Below, one piece after another: positions 1 through 8,715 of a DNA stretch of 64,000 nucleotides. Each line of letters starts with the position of its first letter. The stretch's first letter is position 1. A program made the translations under genes and the position numbers. Under the pieces are notes generated by a model, which made no database searches, was not told where the DNA came from, and saw only the letters and a program-made list of their open reading frames with translations. This DNA comes from Candidatus Raymondbacteria bacterium RIFOXYA2_FULL_49_16 (GTDB lineage Bacteria > Fibrobacterota > OXYB2-FULL-49-7 > XYB2-FULL-49-35): assembly GCA_001789205.1 (NCBI GenBank), contig MFYT01000006.1, positions 1 to 64,000 of the forward strand. The letters run 5' to 3'.

Positions 1-125
1 ATTGCAGTTATATCCATTCGTTGCAACTCACCTTGGGCGGAGGCGTGATAGCGGCAGGATGGAGCGGATACGGAACAACCCAGGCGGACCATAGGGTATA
101 TCTGATAAAATTAAACGGCCACTAA
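1..125 (+). CDS. C-terminal fragment of a repeat/propeller-type protein (partial)
   Basis: An open frame enters from the left edge (first full codon at 3) and stops with TAA at 123-125. Its residues include the string GGGVIAAGWSGYG followed by RVYLIKLN. That resembles the last blade of secreted proteins whose repeats read DGGYIAAGY...DVYLIKTD. Only about 40 codons are visible, so neither the family nor whether the gene is intact can be settled. It lies on the same strand as the secreted-protein cluster that follows and ends without a recognisable sorting domain. The fragment could be a decayed end. Confidence 0.4.
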   Translation, partial: CSYIHSLQLTLGGGVIAAGWSGYGTTQADHRVYLIKLNGH

Positions 126-370
126 TCACTAATATAGACTAATAAGCGTCCGGGAATTTTTCATTTGGACTTTCTGAGACCCTCAATAATGTGTTTTTCA
201 AGCCTCATTGTTGAATACTCATATTTGCCGTATTGAACCCAAAAAAGTCCGTATTATTCTCACTTATATATATTAAATGCTGTTTTTCATAATTGTCAGA
301 ATATTGTGCCAATAATATATTAATCGAAACACACAAGGTGTTTAATAAAATTAACAAACAAGGGGGGTTT
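126..370. other. Intergenic region, AT-rich
   Basis: About 245 bases with no supportable gene. An open frame on the - strand here (205-396) has no ribosome binding site, runs into the next gene and resembles nothing recognisable. The block contains near-repeats of CACTAATC/ACTAATA around 120-145. Near its end there is a strong AGGGGGG at 361-367, which serves as the ribosome binding site of the next gene. No convincing promoter boxes or terminator hairpin could be assigned. Confidence 0.5.
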
Positions 371-1363
371 GTGTCAAACTTAAAAAAAGCTTTCATTTTT
401 AATGTGTTTTTGTTTATAGTTCAAGGTCTTTTTGCTGGCCCTGTTAATTATAGCGGTTATCAAAAGATCAGACTCATCCGCACTGTCGATGGTTCTTTCA
501 GTTCAGCTGGCGTAGAACAGGTGGGTAATTACTGCGACCCGGATTTCGGTTTTTTTAGGACCCACCTTTCTAGCTATTTCACCGTGGATTTTGATGTTTC
601 AACACTGCCGCCGTTTGAACAGATAGTTGGTGTGCAGCTTGCAATGCGGCCGGAAAACTCTTACCGCGGTACTGCGGGCATGTATTATAACATCATCCGT
701 TCAGACTCTTCTTGGATCCAGGGCACGCAGCAGAGTTATACCGCTGTGCCTCCCGATGGCGAGCCGAGTTTTCTGTATGCGCGCTGCCCGTCTGTAAAGT
801 GGAAAGCCGGATGGGCTAGCCTGGGAACAGTGGTCAATTTCGGTAAAAAACCTATTGTTTCCGACGCCACTAATATCCAGTCGCCATATATGATTATTGA
901 TATTGACAGAAGCACAGCAAAGGACCTGCTCGAAGGAAATGCGCATGGCATATGCGTATGGGGCTGGGATGCTGCCGCGAACGGATGGGACCAGTGGTAT
1001 TTTTACAAAGGCGCAAACCCCGACGGCTGGACCGAGCTTTGGGTATTTTACGATCCAACCGCGACTGAAAACAAAACCAGAAACAAGACATCGTCAATCA
1101 TATCCGCTTCTCCAAACCCATTCAATTGCACTACCATGCTGCACTACAACCTTAACAGCCGTACCAGTATTGCCATCACCCTGTACGATGCGCAGGGAAA
1201 GCTGGTGCTTCCGCTACTCAATGCACAGCAGTCAGCCGGATCATATTCTATTTCATGGGATGGCAAAGACAGCCGGGGTATGCGTGTTCATTCGGGGATA
1301 TATGTACTCAAAGCCTCACTCAACGGCTCACATTATACGAAAAAACTCATTGTGATCAAATAA
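371..1363 (+). CDS. Secreted DNRLRE/CBM-like protein with C-terminal sorting domain (copy 1)
   Basis: The start is chosen at GTG 371, directly after AGGGGGG, because the resulting N terminus (KKAF, a hydrophobic stretch, then GLFAG) is a good Sec signal peptide; an upstream in-frame ATG at 293 would add 26 residues with no such signal. The mature body is beta-rich, with motifs VGVQLAMRPEN and GICVWGWDAAANGW, reminiscent of the DNRLRE/CBM96-like domains of cell-surface proteins. The last 85 or so residues form a FlgD-Ig-like / type IX sorting domain: PNPFN, then LYDAQGKLV, SWDGKD, SGIYVLK and KKLIVIK. A paralogue starts nine bases downstream. Function is unknown; a binding or structural surface role is inferred. 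Confidence 0.85.
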   Translation: MSNLKKAFIFNVFLFIVQGLFAGPVNYSGYQKIRLIRTVDGSFSSAGVEQVGNYCDPDFGFFRTHLSSYFTVDFDVSTLPPFEQIVGVQLAMRPENSYRGTAGMYYNIIRSDSSWIQGTQQSYTAVPPDGEPSFLYARCPSVKWKAGWASLGTVVNFGKKPIVSDATNIQSPYMIIDIDRSTAKDLLEGNAHGICVWGWDAAANGWDQWYFYKGANPDGWTELWVFYDPTATENKTRNKTSSIISASPNPFNCTTMLHYNLNSRTSIAITLYDAQGKLVLPLLNAQQSAGSYSISWDGKDSRGMRVHSGIYVLKASLNGSHYTKKLIVIK

Positions 1364-1372
1364 GGGGGATGC

Positions 1373-2359
1373 ATGCGTTTTCCAGTCAGGACATTTGCGC
1401 TTTGTTTCGCGTTTGTGGTTTGCGCCAGCGCATGGGCGGCCCCAATTTTTTACGGCAGGACCCAATATCAAAAAACCAAACTGCGTCTCGTAAAGGACAA
1501 CTGGCTCTCCAGCGCTCCGGGAGAGCAGGCGGGCAATTACAGCGACGCATACTTTGGGTTTTTCAATACCAATAGCGCCCATTATTGGCTTATGGATTAC
1601 CTTATTTACACTGTGCCCGCATTCAACCAGATTGCGGGTGTTCAGCTTGCATTGGGGCCGGAGAACACGTGGAGAGGCGTTGCGGGAATGTATTACAACT
1701 GCATTCGATCAGACAGTGATTGGATCCAGGGCACACAGCGGGATCTCACCACACCGCCTCCCGAAGGCGAACCAAGCTTTTTATACGCGCAGAGCCCCTC
1801 TGTCCCGTGGAAACAGGGATGCGCGGACCTATCAACACTCGTGAATGACGGCCGGGCCCCGCTTTATGGTGATTCATCGAATATAGTAGGCGTTTATCTT
1901 GTCCTTGATCTTGAGCTGTCGGTTGTTAAGGATTTTCTCGAAGGGAATGCGCATGGCATTTGCGTCTGGGGATGGGATGCTGCCGCGAATGGATGGAGCA
2001 ATTGGTATTTTTACCGACAACCAAATGAATTATGGATCTATACCAGACTGAGCGATACTGAGCAAAAAAGCGGGCAGGCTGGTTTTGGGGAGATTGTGAC
2101 TGCCCAACCCAATCCCTTCAATTGTAACACCACGTTCCAATATCGTGTAAACGCGCAAGCCCGCGTTGTAATCAACGTGTACGACGCGCAGGGAAAATTG
2201 GTGCTTCCTCTGGTCAACGCGCAGCAGCAATCCGGATCACATTCCATTATATGGGACGGCAAAGACAGCCGGGGAACCAGCGTTCATTCCGGCGTTTATG
2301 TGCTAAAAGTTTCTATTAACGGCTCAAACCATGTAAAAAAGCTTATTGTGATCAAATAA
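1373..2359 (+). CDS. Secreted DNRLRE/CBM-like protein with C-terminal sorting domain (copy 2)
   Basis: A 328-residue tandem paralogue of the preceding gene: the two share GVQLA..PEN, GMYYN..RSD, EGNAHGICVWGWDAAANGW and nearly the whole C-terminal sorting domain (PNPFNC, YDAQGKLVLPL, WDGKDSRG, KKLIVIK). The ATG at 1373 follows a GGGGGA ribosome binding site located just past the stop codon of copy 1. The signal peptide is evident (FALCFAFVVCASAWA). The central region has diverged more than the C terminus. The pair probably arose by tandem duplication and is likely co-transcribed with the esterase downstream. No catalytic motif could be identified, so a binding role is the more likely one. Confidence 0.85.
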   Translation: MRFPVRTFALCFAFVVCASAWAAPIFYGRTQYQKTKLRLVKDNWLSSAPGEQAGNYSDAYFGFFNTNSAHYWLMDYLIYTVPAFNQIAGVQLALGPENTWRGVAGMYYNCIRSDSDWIQGTQRDLTTPPPEGEPSFLYAQSPSVPWKQGCADLSTLVNDGRAPLYGDSSNIVGVYLVLDLELSVVKDFLEGNAHGICVWGWDAAANGWSNWYFYRQPNELWIYTRLSDTEQKSGQAGFGEIVTAQPNPFNCNTTFQYRVNAQARVVINVYDAQGKLVLPLVNAQQQSGSHSIIWDGKDSRGTSVHSGVYVLKVSINGSNHVKKLIVIK

Positions 2360-2383
2360 GACGATTGAGAGGAGTAACGAGTC

Positions 2384-4099
2384 ATGAAAAGTAACAACCG
2401 CATTCCCGCCATTTTTGCGAACATATTCCTTGTAAGCTTAATGCTGTCGGTTCAATTACAAGCCCAGTCTGTACAACCCGCTGCCTGGGTGCCAGCGGAT
2501 CTGGCAACAAAGCTTGCAATAGCGCCGCAGACCAGCATGGACCAGGAAATACTTGCGGACATTGATTCGTTCCAGACAAAAATCGCGGCCCTGGACATGA
2601 GCAACACGTATGTCCAGAAGCTATTAAGCCAATTGCAGGAAAAGGTTTTTATTTTGTATAGAGAGTATAATTTGGACCATGCGCGTTCCGCCTTTGAGAA
2701 CTGCGATTGGACTGTCGCGGAATGCCTTCCAACCTTGCGGAATGAAATGTCTTTTTACCTTGGCAGACTCAAGGCCGGTACCAATCCTTTCATGATTCCC
2801 GGGCGTAATTTAGGCTATGTGTATTGGAATAGTAACAAGCAGATCATGGGCCAGTATACGCTCATTACGCCAGGGTACTACCTCTACGCCAACGCCACGC
2901 CTGCAATAATTTCACAGCAGGGTGATCCAGGTTCTCAGTTGCAGCTCACCCCATATATTCTTATCTGCAGGTTTAAAAAAGATTATCAATGGGACGACGT
3001 AAAACTTGAGGCAATGCTCAAAGCCATCATACTTGACGCGGCTGGTTTTGTCCACATTGATCCGTTCCGGTTGTATACGACCGGTTTTTCACATGGCGGC
3101 CACACCTGTCTGAGTCTTTCCTGGAGGTTCCAGGACTGGTTTGCGGCCTCTGTGCCGGTCCACAACAGCCTGGGATACAATACAAACCTTGCTTTTGTTG
3201 CAGTTCCAACAAGGCTTATCCACGGCACATTGGACGAATGGTACGACACCCGCCAATACCCATTCATGGTTGAGTCAGGGTGTACTGTAGAGCAGATACT
3301 TTTTATTACCAATCACAATTCGGATATTCCATTTGCTGATAGTGCGGAGTTGATCACGGAGTTTTGCGACCGGTATGTTATGAACCCCTATCCTAAAACC
3401 GTACACCACAACATGGAAGATATCTCCTATTCGCGGGCTTTTTGGACCAACGTTAAAGTTTCGAGTGGTAGTGTGACCAATGCGGAGTATACTATAGACG
3501 TGGGACCTGGAAACGTGATCACCATTACCCAGGCAAACCAGAACATAACGGGGTTTGATTTTTATCTGCAAGACTCGCTGGTCAATATGAGCCAACCAGT
3601 CGCGGTAGTGTATGGAACAGACACCGTGTACAACAGCATGCCTGCGGCCAAAATATCCGTGACTATACGGACAGGAGCGCAGATCAGCGAAGGAAACGAA
3701 CGGCTGTTGTGGCAGGAACTGGATTCACTGCAATGTACCATCTTTGGCTCCTGTTCCCCATATCAGATTCGCGTCGAAGACACACCGCGGAACATTGCTT
3801 CCGCAGGACAACTTGAAATAACAGCAATCCCGAATCCATTTAATCCAAGGACAAAGATACTAGTGAGTTCGCCTCACTTAGCGGGCGAAGTGGGCGGCCA
3901 GCGGTTAGCAGGCGGCAAGAATGCTAGTATTAAAATATTCAATGTTCATGGTACATTAGTTCATAAGCAGTACACTACCGGCTACCAGCTGTCTGCTGGC
4001 ATCATATGGAACGCCTCATATATACCCAGCGGTATTTACATTGTACAGATACGGTATGGCGATCTACTGGCGAGCAGGGCGATCACGCTTTTAAAATGA
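2384..4099 (+). CDS. Secreted alpha/beta-hydrolase (PHB-depolymerase/esterase-like) with sorting domain
   Basis: A 571-residue protein with a signal peptide (hydrophobic run then LQAQS) and an alpha/beta-hydrolase domain. The nucleophile elbow is GFSHGG, serine near residue 236, followed by LIHGTLDEW with an acidic candidate near 284 and a histidine in FITNHNSD. This pattern fits the feruloyl esterase / PHB-depolymerase-like group. The enzyme is expected to hydrolyse ester bonds in an extracellular polymer, but its substrate is unknown. The C terminus is a FlgD-Ig-like sorting domain (PNPFNPRT, IFNVHGTLV, SGIYIVQIRYG). Inside it lies an extra segment around residues 497-507 that is absent from the paralogous domain of the gene at 5706 and is encoded by a hairpin-forming stretch. 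AGGAG near 2370 supports the start. Confidence 0.85.
   Translation: MKSNNRIPAIFANIFLVSLMLSVQLQAQSVQPAAWVPADLATKLAIAPQTSMDQEILADIDSFQTKIAALDMSNTYVQKLLSQLQEKVFILYREYNLDHARSAFENCDWTVAECLPTLRNEMSFYLGRLKAGTNPFMIPGRNLGYVYWNSNKQIMGQYTLITPGYYLYANATPAIISQQGDPGSQLQLTPYILICRFKKDYQWDDVKLEAMLKAIILDAAGFVHIDPFRLYTTGFSHGGHTCLSLSWRFQDWFAASVPVHNSLGYNTNLAFVAVPTRLIHGTLDEWYDTRQYPFMVESGCTVEQILFITNHNSDIPFADSAELITEFCDRYVMNPYPKTVHHNMEDISYSRAFWTNVKVSSGSVTNAEYTIDVGPGNVITITQANQNITGFDFYLQDSLVNMSQPVAVVYGTDTVYNSMPAAKISVTIRTGAQISEGNERLLWQELDSLQCTIFGSCSPYQIRVEDTPRNIASAGQLEITAIPNPFNPRTKILVSSPHLAGEVGGQRLAGGKNASIKIFNVHGTLVHKQYTTGYQLSAGIIWNASYIPSGIYIVQIRYGDLLASRAITLLK
3872..3894. repeat. Hairpin-forming insert inside the sorting-domain coding region
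   Basis: CTCACTT at 3873-3879 pairs with AAGTGGG at 3888-3894 (one T-G wobble) around an eight-base loop, within coding sequence. The encoded residues (SSPHLAGEVGGQ) extend the sorting domain by about nine residues relative to the equivalent domain of the hydrolase at 5706. This looks like a small palindromic element accepted in frame, as known for selfish repeats in some other genomes. That interpretation is inference. Confidence 0.4.
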
Positions 4100-4132
4100 G
4101 TTGCTTGCATACATGTTAAATGGTGAGGGCAT

Positions 4133-5500
4133 ATGAAAAGAAAAAGCATTTCCCGACGGTCATTTCTGAAGAAAGCCGGTGTTTCAATGGCGGCTGTCCC
4201 GGTCATTCCGCTTATTCATCCGGTCCAATCATTCGCAAAAACGGACCGTATCGTCGCGTTGCCTCCTGGGAACAAATGGCCAGGCCGTGGCATTTTGGAT
4301 TTTAACGAAGACGCTTTTTCCTCGGGTTTGATTCAAATCGTGAAAGTTAAGGAGATGGTCGATGAAAGCATTAAAAAGCTGACTGGACAGGACAGCGTGG
4401 CTTTGGCCTGGGAGAGCATTTTTCCCGATTCCAACCCCATTACCATTGATAAGAAAATCGCCATCAAGGTGAACGTGACCTTCACGACCAAGACGCATTG
4501 GCAAGTCGTCAAAGCAGTGACAGACGGGCTCATGTCCATGCTTGGCGGAACATACCCCGGCGCCAACATCTCCCTTTTCGATGTCGGCGGATGGGGCGTA
4601 ACCTGGTCGCGCGCCCTTTTTCCCGGGGTGATCCAGAACGATTCAAGCACGGACGCAGGCCATTATGACTCTGCCGCGGGCTGCAACATGGCCAACTGCA
4701 TGTACGATGCCGCATATCTTATCAATATTCCGGTAATAAAAACGCATTGGGCCAGCGTGGGAGGCATCACTCTTGGTTTCAAGAACCACGTGGGTTCTTT
4801 CAGCGATGTTTCGTGCAAGGACGTAAACGGGCTTGTCAATGGCCGGTGCGCTGGAGTGATTAAACAAAAAACGGTCCTAACTGTTATTGACGCGATCAAA
4901 GGCACAAAAGGTGGCTATAACGGCAGCGAGACCACCTTTCCTACCTATGCCGCACACATGCGCAGTCCCGCTTCCACGCAGGTAGATCCCTGTACCATCA
5001 TTATGAGCACTGACATGGTCGTTGCGGACTATTTGGGAAGAAAAGTGTTCCGTGTTGAATTGAACAATCCCCAGTATGGCAGCGGACAATATGACCTGAT
5101 ACAGGCAGCGGCAAACACGCAGTATGGTATTGGCGCTGAGGACGATCCAGCATGGGATTACCGGGAAATCATCAATGGCGTGCCGTCCGTATCAACCGAG
5201 CAAGAGAAGTTTCAACTCCATGGCGGCATAGAACTCATGCAAAACACCCCTAATCCGATGTCTTACAACACGAGCATCAGATATTCAATTCCAGAGAACC
5301 TGCGGAGCCGACCGGCCTATTTTACCATATACGATCTGCAGGGTAGGATCATAAAAAAAGAGCGCTTGTATAGTGGCGCCTCTCATATTGCTTGGGACGG
5401 ACTTGATATGAGCGGGAATATGGTGCATAGCGGCGTCTATTTATACAGGATCAGTGTTAATGGAGCATCGATCGTGAAAAAGCTGATAGTCCGGCGGTAA
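4133..5500 (+). CDS. DUF362 family protein with Tat signal and C-terminal sorting domain
   Basis: A 455-residue protein. The N terminus carries a twin-arginine signal (SRRSFLKKAG followed by a hydrophobic stretch and QSFAK). The middle contains the DUF362 hallmarks: a conserved IAIKVN strand, a cysteine-bearing NMANCMYDA segment, then IPVIKTHWASVGGITLGFKNHVG. DUF362 proteins are often redox or iron-sulfur associated, but the function is unsettled. The last 85 residues are a FlgD-Ig-like sorting domain (NTPNPMS, IYDLQGRII, WDGLDMSG, SGVYLYRISVNG, KKLIVRR). Combining folded export by Tat with a sorting domain normally served after Sec export is unusual. The start at 4133 follows GGTGAGGGC. It is co-directional with the secreted hydrolases. 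Confidence 0.88.
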   Translation: MKRKSISRRSFLKKAGVSMAAVPVIPLIHPVQSFAKTDRIVALPPGNKWPGRGILDFNEDAFSSGLIQIVKVKEMVDESIKKLTGQDSVALAWESIFPDSNPITIDKKIAIKVNVTFTTKTHWQVVKAVTDGLMSMLGGTYPGANISLFDVGGWGVTWSRALFPGVIQNDSSTDAGHYDSAAGCNMANCMYDAAYLINIPVIKTHWASVGGITLGFKNHVGSFSDVSCKDVNGLVNGRCAGVIKQKTVLTVIDAIKGTKGGYNGSETTFPTYAAHMRSPASTQVDPCTIIMSTDMVVADYLGRKVFRVELNNPQYGSGQYDLIQAAANTQYGIGAEDDPAWDYREIINGVPSVSTEQEKFQLHGGIELMQNTPNPMSYNTSIRYSIPENLRSRPAYFTIYDLQGRIIKKERLYSGASHIAWDGLDMSGNMVHSGVYLYRISVNGASIVKKLIVRR

Positions 5501-5568
5501 TAACTTTGAGAGAACCTATACGCAACAGCGGCAATAGCGGTTTAGGATTATTAAGCTTATTTCTCCCC

Positions 5569-5610
5569 AGGGCTGCCTGAAGCCCCCCATTTTTAGCTTC
5601 AGGCGGCCCT
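5569..5610 (+). terminator. Long hairpin downstream of the DUF362 gene
   Basis: A 15-base stem (5569-5583 with 5596-5610, a single T-G wobble) encloses a 12-base loop containing TTTTT. It sits 70 bases past the stop codon of the DUF362 gene and about 95 bases before the next start. The bases after the hairpin are CCCTATATC, so a classical uridine tract is missing. It may act as a weak terminator, an mRNA-stability element or a mobile palindrome. Confidence 0.5.
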
Positions 5611-5705
5611 CCCTATATCATTAAATTGAACACTGGCAATAGACCGCTTTATAAAGCGCTTTTACTGTTAAAACAAGAAATGCATATGCGCAAAGGAGGC
5701 TTAGT

Positions 5706-7733
5706 ATGGTAATCAAAGGAGTCGTGATAATCCTGGCAGCGGCATTGTACGCGTACACACTGCCAACCGCGGTGACCGCGTTCCACCGTAGCGGTCAAAC
5801 CTTTATCACCTGGACAGTGGATGAGTCGTCCTATTACGACGTATACCGCCATACCGGACCGATCAATGCATCGAACCTTAGTCAGGCTGAAAAGGTGGCG
5901 ACCAGAATAGCAAAGAATTCGGGCAATTTTAGGCGTGGGGACGTCGTGGGCCTGAGCAGGGTTGTTCTCAACAGCATAACCAGCGACGGAAGCGGCGATC
6001 AAGTCTCCGCGAGTACAGGCGTGTTCGTGTACACGGTACACGACAGCGGTGCGCATTATTACGCAGTGACTGCGCGCGACTCAACGACGGTTGATACATC
6101 GAACAGCGTTGGACCTGTCATTGAGAGTGAACAGGTCGTCGAATACGTCGTTGCCTACAGCAGGGACAACGGCGCATTCAAAGGGATTATACAATTCATG
6201 GACTATGCTGAATGGAATCCCACGTATGAAGGGTATATATATCTGTTTGGCCTGTTTACGCCAACGGGCCAGAGCAGTTCCGGAAAATACCCTTGCGTAA
6301 TCAATTTGCACGGCATGAGCGCGTACCTGGGCAGCAGATGGGACGGGACCATGTCCGACCGGTACCAGATTGTTATTGACGACAGGAACAATACTCATTT
6401 TTACGGATTTACGGACGACAATGGCCATGCGGTGAATTATACCGAAGCGAGGATCATGGACGCCCTGGCATATGTAATCAGGCATTACAACGTGGACACC
6501 AACCGCATCTTTATCGAAGGCGGGTCCATGGGCGGATATGGGTCGCTGAATATAGCGCTCAGGTATCCGCATATATTCGCGGCAGCAAGGCCCATACTTG
6601 CCATGACAAGTTCCGCACAATTAAATAGCATGGATCCCGCAACGCCCGTGAAGAACATTGGCCTGCTTGCCAGCCATCTGAAGCACTATGACGGCACGCC
6701 CTTATCAGCATGGAACACACCCGAGGTGACCCTGATACGCTTGGCAGGGATCGATTTACCATATTTGGCCAGCATGCACGCCTCGCAAGACGAAGTGGTA
6801 CCGTATCCCGCCCAGGGTGGTGATTTTTATCGCCTGCTCAACGGGTATAAACATGGTTTTCTCGGCTGGATACATCTTTCAAGCCATTTTGGCAGCAACT
6901 GGGTCCCAGGGTCGCCAAATATAAATCATTATGACTGGCTGCTGAACAATCCCACCGGCAATGGCGGCTTTGACTGGGTCTTCAGAAAAGACATCAGCTA
7001 CCCGGTATTCTCAAACTCGCACGTTGTGGGTGATTACACAGGCCCCGCATGGGGTGGAGAAAAGTATTATCATTGGCACTTGATGTGGGGATGCCCCTGG
7101 ACAAACCGTTATCAGCAGCTTGTACCGCAGGAGGCGCAGCAGATCATGGACGCTGCGGGCGAATACAAGATATGGATACAGTGCTATGCCGAGACGCAGT
7201 CCGGCTATCTGCCTGCTCCCATATACAACGACACTGTCGACATTACCCCACGCAATCTCCAGCACTTTGTTGTCAATCCAGTGGTGCAATATACAGCGCG
7301 GAACGTAAAAGCAGACAGCACGGTGCTGCAGGAAAAGACGCTTGTGTCCGACAGCCTCAACCTCCTCACATTCGAAGATTTTTATGTATCCAGCCAAGGC
7401 AGCTATCTGCACATAATGCCTAAAAACACCCTGATTCAGCGTCAGTCTGTGCGCGGCGATGACGGGAAAGGCGTTTCACTGCAGATCGACCCCAATCCGT
7501 TCAATCCAAGTACAAGAATAGCATGCAGATGGGAGCAGTCAGCAAGGAATGAAAGAATAGAGATAGCTATTTATAATGTACATGGAAAGCTTGTTCAGAG
7601 TTTGCTGGCTACTGGTTCCCAGCTGGCCGCTGGTTTGACCTGGGACGCCAAGAAACTTGCGTCTGGGGTATATGTGATTCATGTCAGGGCAGGAGACAGG
7701 GCCATACTGCAACGCGCTATGCTTATCAGATAA
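5706..7733 (+). CDS. Secreted alpha/beta-hydrolase (prolyl-oligopeptidase/esterase-like) with sorting domain
   Basis: A 675-residue protein with an N-terminal signal sequence, then a fibronectin-III-like segment (VTAFHRSGQTFITWTVDE, YDVYR). A hydrolase domain follows, containing PCVINLHG, the nucleophile elbow EGGSMGGYG (serine near residue 274) and SQDEVVPY with the candidate acid near 361. Such enzymes deacylate polysaccharides or cleave peptides; the substrate here is not identifiable. The C-terminal sorting domain (PNPFNPST, IYNVHGKLVQSL, SGVYVIHVRAG) is closely related to that of the hydrolase at 2384. AAAGGAGG at 5691-5698 supports the ATG. The gene ends 28 bases before the stop of the convergent hflC. 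Confidence 0.87.
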   Translation: MVIKGVVIILAAALYAYTLPTAVTAFHRSGQTFITWTVDESSYYDVYRHTGPINASNLSQAEKVATRIAKNSGNFRRGDVVGLSRVVLNSITSDGSGDQVSASTGVFVYTVHDSGAHYYAVTARDSTTVDTSNSVGPVIESEQVVEYVVAYSRDNGAFKGIIQFMDYAEWNPTYEGYIYLFGLFTPTGQSSSGKYPCVINLHGMSAYLGSRWDGTMSDRYQIVIDDRNNTHFYGFTDDNGHAVNYTEARIMDALAYVIRHYNVDTNRIFIEGGSMGGYGSLNIALRYPHIFAAARPILAMTSSAQLNSMDPATPVKNIGLLASHLKHYDGTPLSAWNTPEVTLIRLAGIDLPYLASMHASQDEVVPYPAQGGDFYRLLNGYKHGFLGWIHLSSHFGSNWVPGSPNINHYDWLLNNPTGNGGFDWVFRKDISYPVFSNSHVVGDYTGPAWGGEKYYHWHLMWGCPWTNRYQQLVPQEAQQIMDAAGEYKIWIQCYAETQSGYLPAPIYNDTVDITPRNLQHFVVNPVVQYTARNVKADSTVLQEKTLVSDSLNLLTFEDFYVSSQGSYLHIMPKNTLIQRQSVRGDDGKGVSLQIDPNPFNPSTRIACRWEQSARNERIEIAIYNVHGKLVQSLLATGSQLAAGLTWDAKKLASGVYVIHVRAGDRAILQRAMLIR

Positions 7734-7761
7734 TCCTGACCGTACAAATATGTATCAGAAT

Positions 7762-8715
7762 CTATCGTGCGTTCTGGCTTTGCAGATACCCGAAAAAGTC
7801 ACCCTTGGTGGAAAGGACCAGCCAATCCTTATCAGAAAGCGTGGTCTTGTACGTTTCCATGGTTTTGATAAACCGGTAGAATTCCCGCGATTCAGGGCTT
7901 CTATTGTAGGCTGACGCATAGATGGTGGTGGCCTCGGCATCGGCCTTGCCGATGATCTCCTGCGCGGTTTTGTATGCCTCTGACTGGACTTTTTTAAGGT
8001 CGCGTTCCCTATCACCGATGATTCGCGACGCCTCGCCCTGACCTTCGGAGCGGTATTTTTCGGCAATGCGCTTGCGCTCGCTGATCATGCGCTCGTAGAT
8101 TTTCCGCTGCACCTCCTCGACATAGTTGATGCGCTTGAAGCGAAGGTCGAGCAGTTCAATGCCCAGTTCGAGCGTGCGCGGCGCGGCCACCGCGATGATT
8201 GACCGTGTGACCTTCTCGCGGCCGTATTGGATTTTGGTAAGCAAGCTGTCGCCTTCGGTCACGGTCAGCTCTTCGTCGGCCTGGGACTCTCTGTTGGTGG
8301 ATCTGATGACTTCAACCAGGTTGTGCTTGGCAATGGCATTGCGTGTTTCGCCGTCGAGAATATCGTCGAGCCGCGACTGGGCGCCGCGTTCGTCACGCAC
8401 GCGCTGGAAAAAGAGCAGAGGATCGTGGATGCGCCAGCGGGCATAGGCGTCGACCCAGATAAATCGTTTGTCCTTGGTGGGAACCTGGTTGGGGTCGCCG
8501 TTCCATTCGAGAAAACGGCGTTCAAAAGAGTTGGCCTTCTGGATAAAAGGGACCTTGAAATGCATTCCCGAGGTCACAATGGCACTTCCCACGGGCTTAC
8601 CGAATTGCGTAATAATGACCTGTTCGGTCTCTTTTACAATGAATGTGGCTGAAAGGATTGTGATAAAAATGGCGAAGCCGATCGCCGCATAGGCAAGAAT
8701 TCTGGAATTATTCAT
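7762..8715 (-). CDS. hflC: HflC, protease modulator of the HflKC complex
   Basis: A 317-residue SPFH/prohibitin-family protein with one N-terminal membrane segment (about residues 7-27), then VKETEQVIITQFGKPVG, typical of HflC. The long alpha-helical region with RMISERKRIAEKYRSEGQGEA is the HflC signature. In characterised bacteria HflC assembles with HflK into a large membrane cage around FtsH and tunes its proteolysis. The start codon overlaps the end of hflK by eight bases, indicating translational coupling. The C terminus extends slightly past the helical region (LVLSTKGDFFGYLQ), as is usual. Confidence 0.95.
   Translation of the reverse strand: MNNSRILAYAAIGFAIFITILSATFIVKETEQVIITQFGKPVGSAIVTSGMHFKVPFIQKANSFERRFLEWNGDPNQVPTKDKRFIWVDAYARWRIHDPLLFFQRVRDERGAQSRLDDILDGETRNAIAKHNLVEVIRSTNRESQADEELTVTEGDSLLTKIQYGREKVTRSIIAVAAPRTLELGIELLDLRFKRINYVEEVQRKIYERMISERKRIAEKYRSEGQGEASRIIGDRERDLKKVQSEAYKTAQEIIGKADAEATTIYASAYNRSPESREFYRFIKTMETYKTTLSDKDWLVLSTKGDFFGYLQSQNAR

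Noticed and set aside
205-396. A 63-residue open frame on the - strand at the left end
   Set aside because: No ribosome binding site, no family resemblance and it overlaps the start of the clear secreted-protein gene on the + strand.
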